Part shown: piece after piece, positions 1 to 9,571 of the stretch
Numbering within the stretch: position 1 is the first letter of the stretch
How the letters are laid out: every line of letters begins with the position of its first letter
Source of the DNA: Pomacea canaliculata
Taxonomy: Eukaryota > Mollusca > Gastropoda > Architaenioglossa > Ampullariidae
DNA: 64,000 nt
Direction: 5' to 3'
Assembly (NCBI RefSeq): GCF_003073045.1
Contig: NC_037590.1
Span: 42,882,296 to 42,946,295 of the forward strand
The notes under the pieces: model-generated
Told to the model about the DNA's origin: nothing
The model's database searches: none
What the model saw: the letters and a program-made list of their open reading frames with translations, nothing else
Position numbers and translations under genes: made by a program

Positions 1-157
1 GACAACAAGGAAAGGACTTTCTTTGAAGTTATAAGTTGTCGGTAGCCGTGAGATCAGATCCCGTCCCCAACACACCTTTTTTTTAATATTGCCTTCTTTT
101 CCGTACTCCCACCCGGCTAGCCTCTTGGTGACAAATTATGGGTAATGATCAGTAATG

Positions 158-403
158 CAGTGGCGTAGGAAGATGTTTGGCGTTGGGGGGGCAAACTCCC
201 TGCTGACAGTGAACGGCGTTCGCACTCGCACGGTGATGACCGTCTCCTCTCTACGTTCCCCTACCTTTCTTCTGTTCTTTGCTCTTTGTGAGGAATTACG
301 TCTCAAATATTGGGGGGGGGGGCAAAAGGATATTCCTGCCCCCCCCCTGTATTTTCCTTGGGGGGGGGCTGCCCCCGCTGCCCCCCTGGTTCCTACGCCA
401 CTG
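158..403. mobile_element. MITE-like element with CAGTGGCGTAGGAA terminal inverted repeats
   Basis: The element begins with CAGTGGCGTAGGAA and ends with the exact reverse complement, giving 14-bp perfect terminal inverted repeats around about 246 bp. The interior carries long G runs and C runs able to fold back on each other. The CAGTGGCG-type terminus resembles non-autonomous hAT-like elements, which normally make 8-bp target duplications. The flanking 8-mers here match at only about half their positions, so the duplication is decayed or the family is different. A 94-codon open frame inside it is taken as fortuitous. Confidence 0.7.
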
Positions 404-439
404 TATCATTGCACATCGATCCTATCTAAAGTAAAGTGA

Positions 440-1118
440 CCTTTGTGAGTCTGCTTGACAGCATACAGCCATACAATGAAATCAAATTAAAGCACATTTA
501 AGTGAATAGCATGATTGAGATCACTGAAGCAGTCGTTAAAAATTATATTTTTCAGTTTAATTACATTTTTAATAAAGCATTTTTGTCTTCATTTATGACC
601 ATCTTTGATGAAATTGTTAAAGGTAGTTAGTTTATAGAGACAATCACATACAACGTGGATTTTACTGAATGTTCAAACACGCTTTTAGAAATTGTTACCA
701 AACTTTAAATCCATCAACAACTTCAGATTCACAGTTGTTTCTCACATGAAATAATTACTACACGTACATTCTCTAAACACACGAACGCACGCACGGACGC
801 ACGCACACACACCGATGACAGATGGCAGATCTTTATTTGCGAACGTAACAAAATAAGCATTATAGTTATTGTGTTACTACTGAAGGAGTTACTTTTCACA
901 ATTTTCTCATTTTGAGATTAAATGGTTCCCACCCCCACCCACGCAAAAAAAAAAAAATAAATAAATAAAATAAAATAAAAAAATAGGGGATTAATTTTTT
1001 TCCCAAGGCTAAAGCAGAGCACATAAAACTATTGTTAAACTAAAATATATATTTCAGGTTTTGCACTGCGCTTACCGACCCGACACTAAATTATTCGGAT
1101 TAAGATTAGACAGTAGTT
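440..1118. other. Intergenic, no gene seen
   Basis: AT-rich sequence with no open frame, RNA gene or clear repeat family. It has a short ACGC/ACAC-rich stretch near 785-812 and an A-rich simple run near 945-985. I see nothing else to annotate before the tRNA. Confidence 0.6.
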
Positions 1119-1190
1119 GGGGATGTAGCTCAGTGGTAGAGCGTTCGCTTTGCATGTGAAAGGCCCCGGGTTCGATCCCCGGCATCTCCA
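1119..1190 (+). tRNA. tRNA-Ala (anticodon TGC)
   Basis: A 72-nt cloverleaf can be drawn by eye. The acceptor stem GGGGATG pairs with CATCTCC and contains the G3:U70 wobble that is the classical identity element for alanine. The D arm is GCTC/GAGC, the anticodon stem is TTCGC/GTGAA with loop TTTGCAT (anticodon TGC), and the T arm is CCGGG/CCCGG with loop TTCGATC. The discriminator base is A, CCA is not encoded and there is no intron. A T-rich run about 15 nt downstream can act as the pol III terminator. It is identical to the copy at 6598-6669. The A and B boxes are intact, so it should be an active gene. Confidence 0.97.
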
Positions 1191-2957
1191 TATTTTTATC
1201 ATTTTTTTTCCCCTTCATACTGCAAAATATTTTGTTTTCCGTATTCCTTTCATAAATATTGTAGTTCTCGATTGCTCCTACCCTACTTTTCAATTGAACG
1301 GTCTTTGTCCTTGATAAGAATTAATTAAGCAAGATAATGAAAGGGATTTGTCGATGGAAAAGATATAGTTTGAAGTAACCGCTGGACACAGACTTTCTTA
1401 AACAATATATTATTCTGAACTACATCTTTCCATTTACTTTTTTTTTTAACACCTAGCACCAAGTTATCTTTCTAAGTGCTTCATTAACACCACCGTTGCT
1501 CGGCTGACAACCGTGGCATCGTAATAAAACACAACTAAAAATACTTGTAAAAAAAAAAAGTTGAAGTTATTCTTCATTTCGAGTTGTGAGCAGATCTACA
1601 AAGTGTCAGAAATATAACAAAATGTCAAGGGGAAGGGGGGGATTGGTGTTTTACGCCGTGCCAGCAACTGAGGCTATATTACGGCAAGGCAGCCAGCCCT
1701 AAAACAGATTTTATCAACTGTCAGTTTTCTTTAACCGAGGTCAGCACTGACACCATCCTCAGTTGGAGCTAGCAACTCCTGCACCTCCTCAGTCAGTCAG
1801 TCGTCCAGTGACGCCACCTGTGGTTGGGGGGATCACCTGGATAGACGGGGCAGCTGTCAGGCCCCCACCCCCCATTCTAGTCTACTGTTGCTCGCGATGT
1901 TTACTGATGTAAGCTACTTGTAGTTTGACAATGTCTCGGTAGTTGTGACCCTCGTTTATTTTACCTTTACCTGTCATCAGTGTTAGGCTTTGAGTTATTT
2001 TCCCTGTCACCATTTTCTGCAGCCTTTCATCGTGTTTAAAAGTTGTTGAACTTAGCGCCATAACGAGTTTCACACCTGGCAAACAGTGACTGTCAAGGTC
2101 GCTGACGTCACGCTTTACCTTCACTGAGACGTTGTCACAACACGTGCAAAGCGCGCCAGGTGCGCCAGGTGAGACAAACCTGACGTTCCGGGTTTAACGG
2201 GCTGTACGGTTTTTTCTTACAAAATCACAGTGCAGGGAAAACATTTCTCCAAACCTGTGTAGCTCTGTTTTCACGATAATATAATCTAGAATTGTTTAAC
2301 AAGTGTTACAATCAGTTGAAGATTAATAACAAGACTGTCGCTACCGCAAGTCGGCATGGCCGCGGACTGTGAGTTTTTCTCCCACCCCTGTACCCCCACC
2401 GCTCTCCAGCTTCATCCCCCTAAGGTTATTTGACCCACAATTCTTTCAGGTTTAAAGATCACAGAGAACGGGTCTTGTCTTCTCTCTCTTCTCTGCAACT
2501 TGTTGACATCACATAGATGATCACGTGACTAATGTTTAGCTCACAGGCTCACAGCATGCTTCACGTGCTGCACGCACCCTTCATCTTGTCGGTGTTCACA
2601 AACTTCATGATTGCAAATAAGAAATATTTTTCGTGGTAAACGCTTATTTACAGTCCCCCCCACAACAACTTAGACCACTGCCCACTGTGATGCTATATAA
2701 CCAGTGGTGGTCACTGCGATGTTATATCACCAGTAGCGCTGGACATGCCCCAGCCACAGGCCTTGTGGAAGCTGATTGAGGAGATTCGTTAGTTGTGAAA
2801 GATTCAGCAGGCAAACACCAGGTTCTCATTGCTGTTACCTGTTCTGTAGCAGTCGGCCCGATGGCAGGACTGATTGTGTCGCTCGCTCCACAGGCTCCGC
2901 TTCTCGCTACACGTGGGTAGCTGTGACAGTTCCCACCTGTGTGACACCAGTGACACC
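1191..2957. other. Intergenic, no gene seen
   Basis: About 1.8 kb without a supportable gene. There are short open frames on both strands, none with recognisable protein character or convincing splice sites. Poly-A and poly-T runs and a short GCGCCAGGT repeat near 2150-2170 are the only local structure. Confidence 0.55.
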
Positions 2958-3044
2958 ATGAGTTGCCCTGACCATCTGACGGAGTGCGACAGGTCTCTCA
3001 TCGCCACAATCCTCGCCTCGTTCAACACGATGACCACCACACAG
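2958..3044 (+). pseudogene. Possible nuclear-receptor LBD helix-1 exon fragment
   Basis: Twenty-nine codons from ATG to a strong splice donor (CAG followed by GTAAGA). The peptide contains LTECDRSLIATILASF, which fits the helix-1 pattern of NR1-type ligand-binding domains such as VDR and HR96 (LS/T-x-x-[DE]-x-x-[LI]-I-x-x-[IL]-x-x-A). The open frame extends upstream of the ATG without a clear acceptor. A plausible downstream acceptor lies near 3295 but leads to about 48 codons that I cannot match to a receptor. It is on the opposite strand from the other receptor fragments at 3413-4545, so if it is homologous the locus has been rearranged. The match is short and may be chance. Confidence 0.35.
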
Positions 3045-3412
3045 GTAAGATCTTTTCTTGTCATTCTCTTCTCCCCCTTTATTCTTTCTCCCCCCGTTCA
3101 CTCCGTCCCATAGCTGCTTCTTGTGTGCGCTCTCTCATACAAATTATCTCATTCAGGTCATGTTTACAGGGATTCCGTAGCAAGCAGTGATAGCGAACCA
3201 TTTATAAATGTTTTCGCAGATTTTCGGTGTGAGCCACTAGGTCAAGGGGCATGTAGGAGATTACACCTCACCCTGCTCATGTGTATTTCTACAGGTTTCG
3301 CCGGACTGTGATGATGCGGCATTAGGAGGTCCTGTCCAGCCTGGCATCGTGCCCGGACTAAGCAAGACTGAGCAAGCAAGACTACTTCATCTGTGTTGTC
3401 CATGTTCCAGCC

Positions 3413-3552
3413 TCAAATGTCGTCCAGCAGTTGCTGACTAAACTCACATCGCCACGGCTTGCCAGGGTGCTGTTGCTTCATATAACGGTGAAGTGCCATG
3501 GCGATGTTGTCGTGCTCGTCGATGGTTATCCTCTCTTCCAATCCCGTCCAGT
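3413..3552 (-). pseudogene. Nuclear-receptor LBD exon, helices 9-10, ending in a stop
   Basis: Read on the minus strand, a long T-rich tract ending in ATCTTTCAG gives a textbook acceptor, and the exon runs 140 nt to a TGA. The peptide begins DWTGLEERI and contains ALHRYMKQQHPGKPW. This matches the helix 8/9-10 region of NR1-family ligand-binding domains (SDRPGLE..., AL..Y....HP.KP). Known receptors continue through helix 11 and the AF-2 helix 12, but here translation stops at QQLLDDI, so AF-2 is absent. The intact frame and acceptor argue for recent function. The missing helix 6-8 exon between this and 3776-3910, and the lost AF-2, argue for a pseudogene or divergent partial receptor. Confidence 0.6.
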
Positions 3553-3775
3553 CTGAAAGATAAAAAAAAATCTGCTGATTCTTGCAACAAGCCTGGTAGT
3601 TCTCGCAAGTCTTCAACAAGCCTGGTCGTCTGCTATAGCCAAGGCGGTGTCTAAGTTCCTTTAACCCATCAACACTTGAACATAAACTAGACCTTGTTAT
3701 TTAATTGGATGCTGCACTATTTGCCAACTGCTTTGTATTACTTAGCACCAAATGTTCTCGAATTTCTGTTCTCAC

Positions 3776-3910
3776 CTGGTCAAAGTCGATAACGCGTCCC
3801 GATCTTAAAGTCGGCGCCTTTGTCATCCGGTCGTAGCGCCGAGCTGTCTCAAATATGACTACCTCCAAGCAGCTCTTCTGTATCATCACCTTCTGGTCCC
3901 CGACTGGCAG
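3776..3910 (-). pseudogene. Nuclear-receptor LBD exon, helices 4-5 (intact copy A)
   Basis: A 135-nt, 45-codon phase-0 exon on the minus strand, between an acceptor (TGTTTCAAG) and a strong donor (CAG then GTGAGA). The peptide begins LPVGDQKVMIQKSCLEVV and continues FETARRYD. This is the signature of LBD helices 4-5, equivalent to 'DQ..LLK..C.E...LR...RYD' in thyroid-hormone and NR1 receptors. Joined to the helix-3 exon at 4125-4193, the frame is kept and six residues separate PGF from DQ, the same spacing as in RAR and TR. The next expected exon (helices 6-8) is not visible before 3552, and the phase here (0) does not fit the exon at 3413-3552. The family is clear; functionality is doubtful. 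Confidence 0.72.
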
Positions 3911-3939
3911 CTTGAAACACAGGCCCCAAACAACTAAAA

Positions 3940-4016
3940 CTAACGGCGAACAGTGTCGAGGACCACCACCTCCAAGCAGCTCTTCTCGATAATCATCTTC
4001 TGGTCCCCATCGTCAG
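3940..4016 (-). pseudogene. Degenerate second copy of the helix 4-5 exon (copy B)
   Basis: A diverged duplicate of the exon at 3776-3910, offset by about 106 bp. It has a good acceptor (CTGTTTCAG) and encodes GDQKMIIEKSCLEVVV in one frame. It carries a one-base deletion relative to copy A just before the conserved DQ (17 versus 18 nt from the splice site) and runs into a TAG after about 22 matching codons. The similarity to copy A at DNA level is plain on the plus strand (shared CTCCAAGCAGCTCTTCT and TCTTCTGGTCCCC blocks). It is a decayed tandem exon duplicate. Confidence 0.6.
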
Positions 4017-4124
4017 CTGAAACAGGATTCCTCCCCAAAACTGAAACATTGTCCCCTCCCCGTCCACAGCGCCCACGTGAATGAAGTAAGTGAGAACTGT
4101 GTGGTGTGTGTGAAGTCAACTCAC

Positions 4125-4193
4125 AGACGCGAAGCCAGGTATATTTCTGGCAAATCCGATTATTTTCTCCACTGTTGGCTTTATTCTACTGTA
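4125..4193 (-). pseudogene. Nuclear-receptor LBD helix-3 exon, copy 1 (intact frame and donor)
   Basis: About 23 codons on the minus strand ending at an excellent donor (TCT then GTGAGT). The core peptide KPTVEKIIGFARNIPGF is the helix-3 signature of nuclear receptors (P.I..VV.FAK.IPGF), closest by eye to VDR-like 'KVIGFAKMIPGF'. It joins in phase 0 to the exon at 3776-3910 and restores the canonical PGF-x6-DQ spacing. The acceptor is uncertain: I used the CAG at 4194-4196, and the frame is closed by a TAG about 18 nt further upstream. It is the copy nearest the downstream exons in a tandem array of three. Confidence 0.65.
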
Positions 4194-4298
4194 CTGCATT
4201 GGCAGTGAGGACTAGACTTCTTTCTCCAATGCGTCCTTAGGACAGTCTCCGCGAAACCTGTGTGGTGTTTGGTGTGTGTAGGAAGGAAGTGTACTCGC

Positions 4299-4350
4299 AT
4301 TCGTGAAGCCGGGTAGAGTCTTGGCGAAGACTATGATTCTAGCGACTGTA
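4299..4350 (-). pseudogene. Helix-3 exon, copy 2 (degenerate)
   Basis: The second of three tandem helix-3 exon copies. It encodes ARIIVFAKTLPGFTN on the minus strand. The upstream part of the exon has a small deletion relative to the other copies and an in-frame TAA. The donor position reads GCGAGT instead of GTGAGT. The exon end lies 174 bp from that of copy 1. It is probably non-functional unless the GC donor is used. Confidence 0.55.
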
Positions 4351-4485
4351 TTTTATTCTTTTAACTGTATTGGAAGTTCTGACAGACCTCCTTGTCTCTC
4401 TCCCCCATAGGAGAGGCCGACTTGGGCGAAACCTGTAGAAATATACAGCAAAGTGTGGTGTCTGGTGTTTACGAAGTCTGCTCGC

Positions 4486-4545
4486 ATTCGTGAAGCCGGG
4501 TAGAGTCTTAGCGAGGGTTCGGATGTTATGGACTGCGGGTTCTAA
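4486..4545 (-). pseudogene. Helix-3 exon, copy 3 (intact frame, donor changed)
   Basis: Twenty codons on the minus strand after a good acceptor (TGTCTCTTTCAAG), containing EPAVHNIRTLAKTLPGFTN, again the helix-3 pattern. The donor is GCGAGC, so normal splicing is lost. Its end is 187 bp from that of copy 2, and the three copies share intronic blocks such as GAAACCTGTG and TGTGGTGT, showing that exon plus flanking intron was duplicated. The LTR-like unit at 4662-5124 begins about 120 bp upstream on the same strand. Confidence 0.55.
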
Positions 4546-4661
4546 CTTGAAAGAGACATCGGGCAGGTCGACAGGTCAGCCCACACGGTATCGTGCTACT
4601 ATGACATTTAGTTTTTCTTTTGTAACCAATACGTCAATGGCTACGTAAGGTTGGGCTACGT

Positions 4662-5124
4662 TGTACAGGAACAACACAAGATGGAATTCTCAGCTGAAGT
4701 TTCTTTATTCAGCTCTTTTCTCGGCGGCTGGCCTGCCTCCTCTCTCACTCTTAACTCCAAATCAAAAGAGGCCCCCCTCACTGTAAAGCTAGGCTATTTA
4801 TACTCCCTACCGTCGAACATTCCAGGACCATCCATTTCCTCCCCCAGCCAACGTGGAGCCACTGGACACCCCTGTCTTGTCATTGTTTCCTTAAGTGGCT
4901 CAGGCACCTGCGTAACTTCTGATGTAACAATGACACAGTACCCACGGGTGGCAGCGCCGGCAGCGTCGTAACTGCTGACGTAACAATGACCCAGTAGCCG
5001 CGGGTGGGCAGCTCCAGGCCGGTTATTACGTAAGCCGCCGGGGTGGGGGAGGGACAGTCCTGGGCGTTCGACGCCGACTCTCTATTAAAAATTACATAAC
5101 TCAGTACACTTCTAGAGTGCTACA
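4662..5124 (-). mobile_element. Solo LTR or LTR fragment, minus orientation
   Basis: Read on the minus strand, this unit starts TGTAGCACTC and ends CCTGTACA, giving TGTA...TACA termini. It has a TATA box (TATAAATAG, plus positions 4794-4802) and, about 90 nt further on, an AATAAA (4704-4709) some 40 nt from the end. That is the spacing of U3, R and U5 in a retroelement LTR. Its U3 part holds two imperfect copies of a block of about 57 bp with TGAYGTAA-type (CRE/ATF-like) motifs (about 4911-4955 and 4967-5012). No matching second LTR or primer-binding site was seen, and the flanking 5-mers do not match, so it is a solo or truncated copy. The exact ends are uncertain. Confidence 0.55.
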
Positions 5125-6597
5125 CTTTTTTTTATGTTTTTGTTTGTTTGTTTGTTTTTTTACTTGTTCCTGGCCTTGGCTAAAATACACCAGAACATGA
5201 AAAAATACAATTACTCGAGCAGTTTTATCTTTGTTGAATTGAGTGCATGAATGTAAATGCCAAAGTGATTAAAAGCCATGGAATCAACATTTAACATCAA
5301 TTTTTATTATATTTATAATGCTTACTAAGATTACAACGCTTTACGAATAAGGCTTTCCATAACAGTCCACTTAGCTTTTACATAATTATTTTCAACATAA
5401 ACCTAAACTTTAGAATGTTTACTTTTATAACTGTGACAAACGAAACGAGGCGGGGAGAAGGATGGCCTAACTCGCCCATCGACTTTCGCCATCACATTCA
5501 CTCACCCGACTATTCATATATCCGCAGGCGTACACACTGACAGTCACACTCGCCCTGGTGCACAAATACAGCCGACAAGACAGTACAACAAACAAATTAC
5601 AATCATATGAAAAAACAAGGTTGAATGATGCGAGACACAATATGAGTCTCTGAATACAATCTGTCATCAGGTCGCTTAAAGTTAGACAAAGTAAAAGAAA
5701 AAAACAAAAACACTTTCCTAGTCCGCGTCCGACGAACACTTCCCATCCACAGGCCGTACTTTGCCCACCCCTGGTATAGAGTTGTAGACTAATGTAGTTT
5801 GCTTGGTGATGGAGAGACGGGAAGAGAAAGTTTCACGGTGTCGTGAAGTAACTACGAAACCAGCTCCTCTGACATCTCACTTCGGGCTTAGAGGTTGTAG
5901 TGCCAGTGGCGGGCCCCATCCTCTCTCCATTCACAAAGTGGCCATACATCAGTAACATATCCACCTCTTTACTGTCAATTGCAACAGGCTTGCAGGCTCC
6001 CCAAGTGGCACATTAATTAATCCAGCGACCTCAATGCAAGAACGTTCTAGAATCTAGATGGTTCATGCGCGATAAATCCTGGGTGTCCAGCGGCCTTCTG
6101 ACCCCAGGCCCGCTACCCCGACGGCCCCCCGCCTACCTTAACACTGTACACTGCAGATTTGAACCTTAACATCTGCACGTGTAATGCTTGGGTGTTCCTT
6201 CTTCAGACCTTTCTTTAAGAGAAAAGAAAAAGGGAAACAATCCACTGACAGAGAGCATTCACTTTAAGAAAAGATCTTCCTGTGCGTGGGAATAACACAA
6301 ATAACTATATACATGTATATATACTGTGAATTAAGTAGCTATAATGTGCATGGTTTGAAAGATAAAGTCTTCAGCCACACACGTGCATATAACATTCAGC
6401 GACTGCTTGATATCTTATTAACACTGCTTCCTGCCCACTATGCAAGGTGGCTGCTGGACCTTGGAAAAGCCGTGTGAACTGTGACTGTGTGCTGTACACA
6501 CCATTGCAGCAACATTCCAGGCAACGGTTGTGCGTGTTTCATGGACAGTCAGTGCGCTTGAAGTTATATAACTTTGTAAGATGACTATATGGCAGTT
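5125..6597. other. Intergenic, no gene seen
   Basis: About 1.5 kb without a supported gene. A TTTG-repeat run follows the LTR-like unit near 5140-5165. The remainder is ordinary AT-rich DNA with short unsupported open frames. Confidence 0.55.
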
Positions 6598-6669
6598 GGG
6601 GATGTAGCTCAGTGGTAGAGCGTTCGCTTTGCATGTGAAAGGCCCCGGGTTCGATCCCCGGCATCTCCA
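6598..6669 (+). tRNA. tRNA-Ala (anticodon TGC), second identical copy
   Basis: Base-for-base identical over 72 nt to the gene at 1119-1190, with the same G3:U70 pair, loop TTTGCAT and A discriminator. It is followed immediately by C and eight T residues, a strong pol III terminator. The 5' flank shares only AGTTGG with the first copy, so the flanks are otherwise unrelated and the copies are dispersed rather than part of a recent large duplication. Confidence 0.97.
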
Positions 6670-7108
6670 CTTTTTTTTCTGTTATTCCTTTTTAGCGATT
6701 TTTAAAAAAATGTGACGCACGTGCCGAGGCCGACGCAAAAATACCTGTGACCTAAGGTTCTCACAACAGGGTTACTGCACACAGGCTCTAGCATTCCGAT
6801 ATCAACTAAAAATATTTGGAAGAGCAGTCGTCGACACACTGGCAAGTGAACTGCCGAGTGGTCAAACCTACAGGCGTGCAATTTCATACCGTGCGGCCAA
6901 GTGGAACCAGCTGTAGGGAGCTGTGTCGATGGGACTGTTAGGAAGAGCGAGACAGCGAGGGAGAAAAGATGAGCTCACTGCCCCAGGAAAAAGCGAGGTC
7001 ATTTACCAATTCCTATAGCCACATCAAAATATTAATTTATTAAAAACATCTCCTATCAGGAAATACACAAAAATGCATCTCACTTCTGGGTAAAAATAAT
7101 GAACGCGC
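6670..7108. other. Spacer between convergent tRNA genes
   Basis: The 439 bp between the two tRNA genes, which point towards each other, contain their terminators and no gene I can recognise. Confidence 0.6.
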
Positions 7109-7180
7109 TGGAGATGCCGGGGATCGAACCCGGGGCCTTTCACATGCGAAGCGAACGCTCTACCACTGAGCTACATCCCC
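7109..7180 (-). tRNA. tRNA-Ala (anticodon CGC)
   Basis: The reverse complement gives a 72-nt alanine tRNA differing from the two plus-strand copies at one base only, the first anticodon position (loop TTCGCAT, anticodon CGC, reading GCG codons). The G3:U70 identity pair, D arm, T arm and discriminator A are unchanged. The 3' flank on the minus strand reaches TTATTTTTA, a weaker terminator than that of the second copy. The isoacceptor arose, or was converted, by a single T-to-C change. Confidence 0.95.
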
Positions 7181-9571
7181 AACCCTCTAGTTCTTCATAA
7201 TTTAAGTCTTATAATCGTAGTCTGCAGCTCAGGCCGTCATTTCACTACTTGTGTACAAAATGTTGTTATGTTTTCTCTAGCAACTTGGTGTCAATTACAG
7301 ACAATACGTCCTATAAGAGTGTCTGGTGAAAGAAAACAGTCATGCTGGGTGCGTGGTGCGAATGTTTGCTCACGGTGCGACGCAAGTGGAGCCTGAATGA
7401 AGCCTCCGCCAGCGGGATGGGAGGAGATGCGACGACACCTGCACGAGAAACTGTAAACATTGTACGACGCATGGAAAATTGTTCACCCTACTCACCATCA
7501 GCACACATTTTGCAACTATACATTTTTTTCACACAATAAAATGATAGAACTCATTGAACTTTACCATTGCTAATTCCTGTCAGCAGCAGTGCAAGCTTTA
7601 TACTGCTGAAGGCGTCAAGTCATCTGCAATCAGTTTCTATCAGACTTGGTCTACCAAGTCAACATTCATCTAAAAGAAAAATTACCCAGTAAAATAGTTT
7701 ATATACAACTTTACAAAAATGCTGAGACTGAAAGAAAGAAAAGAACACAAAGTATAATAGAAATGGTAAAAATTGTGTGATCCTATTTTATGGCTGACTC
7801 AAGTGTACTTGCTTTGATGTCAGAAAAATACATTTGTAAGCACAGGCTGTCTTTCCATCAGGCTGCCAGAATCAAGCAAGCAGCCGGTCAGAATAAATTA
7901 ATGGACTAAAGTCAAAGGATTGATCAGGACTAACAGTCTTCTCTTTACAGTTATCAAGAATCGTAAATTTTGTGATGCAGCGGATGTCTTGTGAAAACAT
8001 CACACAACATCATGCCCTTGTTGACCAATTGTATGACAAAAACTTAATATTCTTTTTCTTTCACGAACAAATAATGCGATATATACTCTTACTGTTTCCC
8101 CATATTCTCATGATATTTATTTATATAAACTCTACATGTTACTTGTAGAATCTGGTGGATGTCCATCACATGTTGTTTTGTTGTTTTGCTGTGAACCTAC
8201 ACAACTGGAAGCACTGCCTTGAGGCTGACGACGATGAGTAGTGTTGGCGCGTGCTGCGATGTTCTCATCTTTCTACAGATCGCTGATGAAAGCAGCAAAA
8301 CACCGGCAACATAATGGTCTTTATTGTAACTTGTTAAAGTGACAATCTGACATGAAGTCTATGACAAAATAACGATTATTGTTTGTTTTTGTTTTTTTTA
8401 CATCAAGCAGAGAAAGTCAACTATTCGTTCTTTTATGACTGGCAACATGTACCCATGATGAATGTATACCCTGGGTAAACACAGGGCCTCTCAGTTCTAT
8501 TCGTCGTGCACGTTGTAGGTCGAACATGGGATACAACTCGTCTCTTCCTGACAACTTTGTTCTGCTCGAGTCCTATTTCTTTGGCGGAGTTTTGCGCGAA
8601 CACTCGGCGCATCCTCACCTTGAACTAACACTTGTCTCTCTGTATTCTGTGTATTTACCGTGTGAGTGAGGACATAGACATCGTGCTGCACCTTATGAAG
8701 CTGTGGACACATCTCCCCTAATCTCATTCAAAACCTCCACTCCCCTATCTTCTGTTAGAGCATTAATATAAGACCCTCCCACGGCTTGTGTCTTTCTTTC
8801 TTTAAAATTGTAGGAATGGAAATAACAGTAGGATGCACTGAGTTTGTATGCAGACTCCTTATTCTCTGAGTTCGAATTAGAATTACCACCTTCCTTGCCT
8901 GCTGCCTACATACTCATCAGTATTATTCCTTCTTAGAATTTCTTCATGTTGTCCTCTTAAAACTTCTCATTCATTTCTATTTCTCCGTCCCCTCCGTAAA
9001 GATCCTCTGAAGTTCTTTCTGTACTGCCTTCTGTGTCTCGATCCCTGTCCCCGTCTCCGAAAGCCTCTACTTCTTTTTGTTAAAAATTCCTTAATATCCT
9101 ATGTCACCCAAAGCTTGTTAGAATAAACTCGGACAATTTTAGTTTTTACAACAGAATCTTCACATAAATAAGTCAGTTACAGTCAGGTAACATCGGAGGA
9201 GGTATCATCAAACACATCCCAATCTTTAGCCTCGAAGCTAGTCTCGCCGCCTGTAAACAGTCGTTGTCCCACTAACCTACTGATTTCATGGGTGGCACAG
9301 GCTGCAGGGGGAGGAGGGGAGGCCGATAGCGGGACACGAGGCTGACCCTGTGACCTCAGCCACCCACTGTACGCGTCCTTGACATCAGAGTGAAACAGGT
9401 CAAGCATCCTGTCCCCCTGTGGGGCGCACGTCACGTGGTGTTGGTATGTCGAGAGGGTTTCAATATCCGAAGCCTGCAGCCGTTAAAAATCATCTGTTTG
9501 AAAACGTCCGTGGAAGTCACTTCAATATCCAGTGGAGGTATATCATGTCGTACGCAGCTGGTGGCATATAT
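7181..9571. other. Intergenic, no gene seen
   Basis: About 2.4 kb with only short open frames on both strands and no convincing exon. No repeat family was recognised. Confidence 0.5.

Larger units (their letters stand above)
4095..4545 (-). repeat. Tandem array, three units of about 175-187 bp carrying helix-3 exons
   Basis: Three diverged tandem units, recognised by repeated TGTGGTGT..., GAAGCCGGGTAGAGTCTT and GCGAAACCTG blocks. Periods between equivalent exon ends are 174 and 187 bp. The array is next to the smaller duplication of the helix 4-5 exon (period about 106 bp), so two neighbouring exons were each multiplied separately. Confidence 0.7.

Noticed and set aside
1072..1293. 73-codon minus-strand open frame containing MPGIEPGAFHMQSERS
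   Set aside because: It is the antisense of the tRNA-Ala gene at 1119-1190; this peptide is a well-known mis-annotation from tRNA genes.
3295..3441. Plus-strand exon reading VSPDCDDAAL after a plausible acceptor
   Set aside because: It looks briefly like VDR helix 8-9, but the resemblance stops after a few residues and the position in the domain would be wrong.
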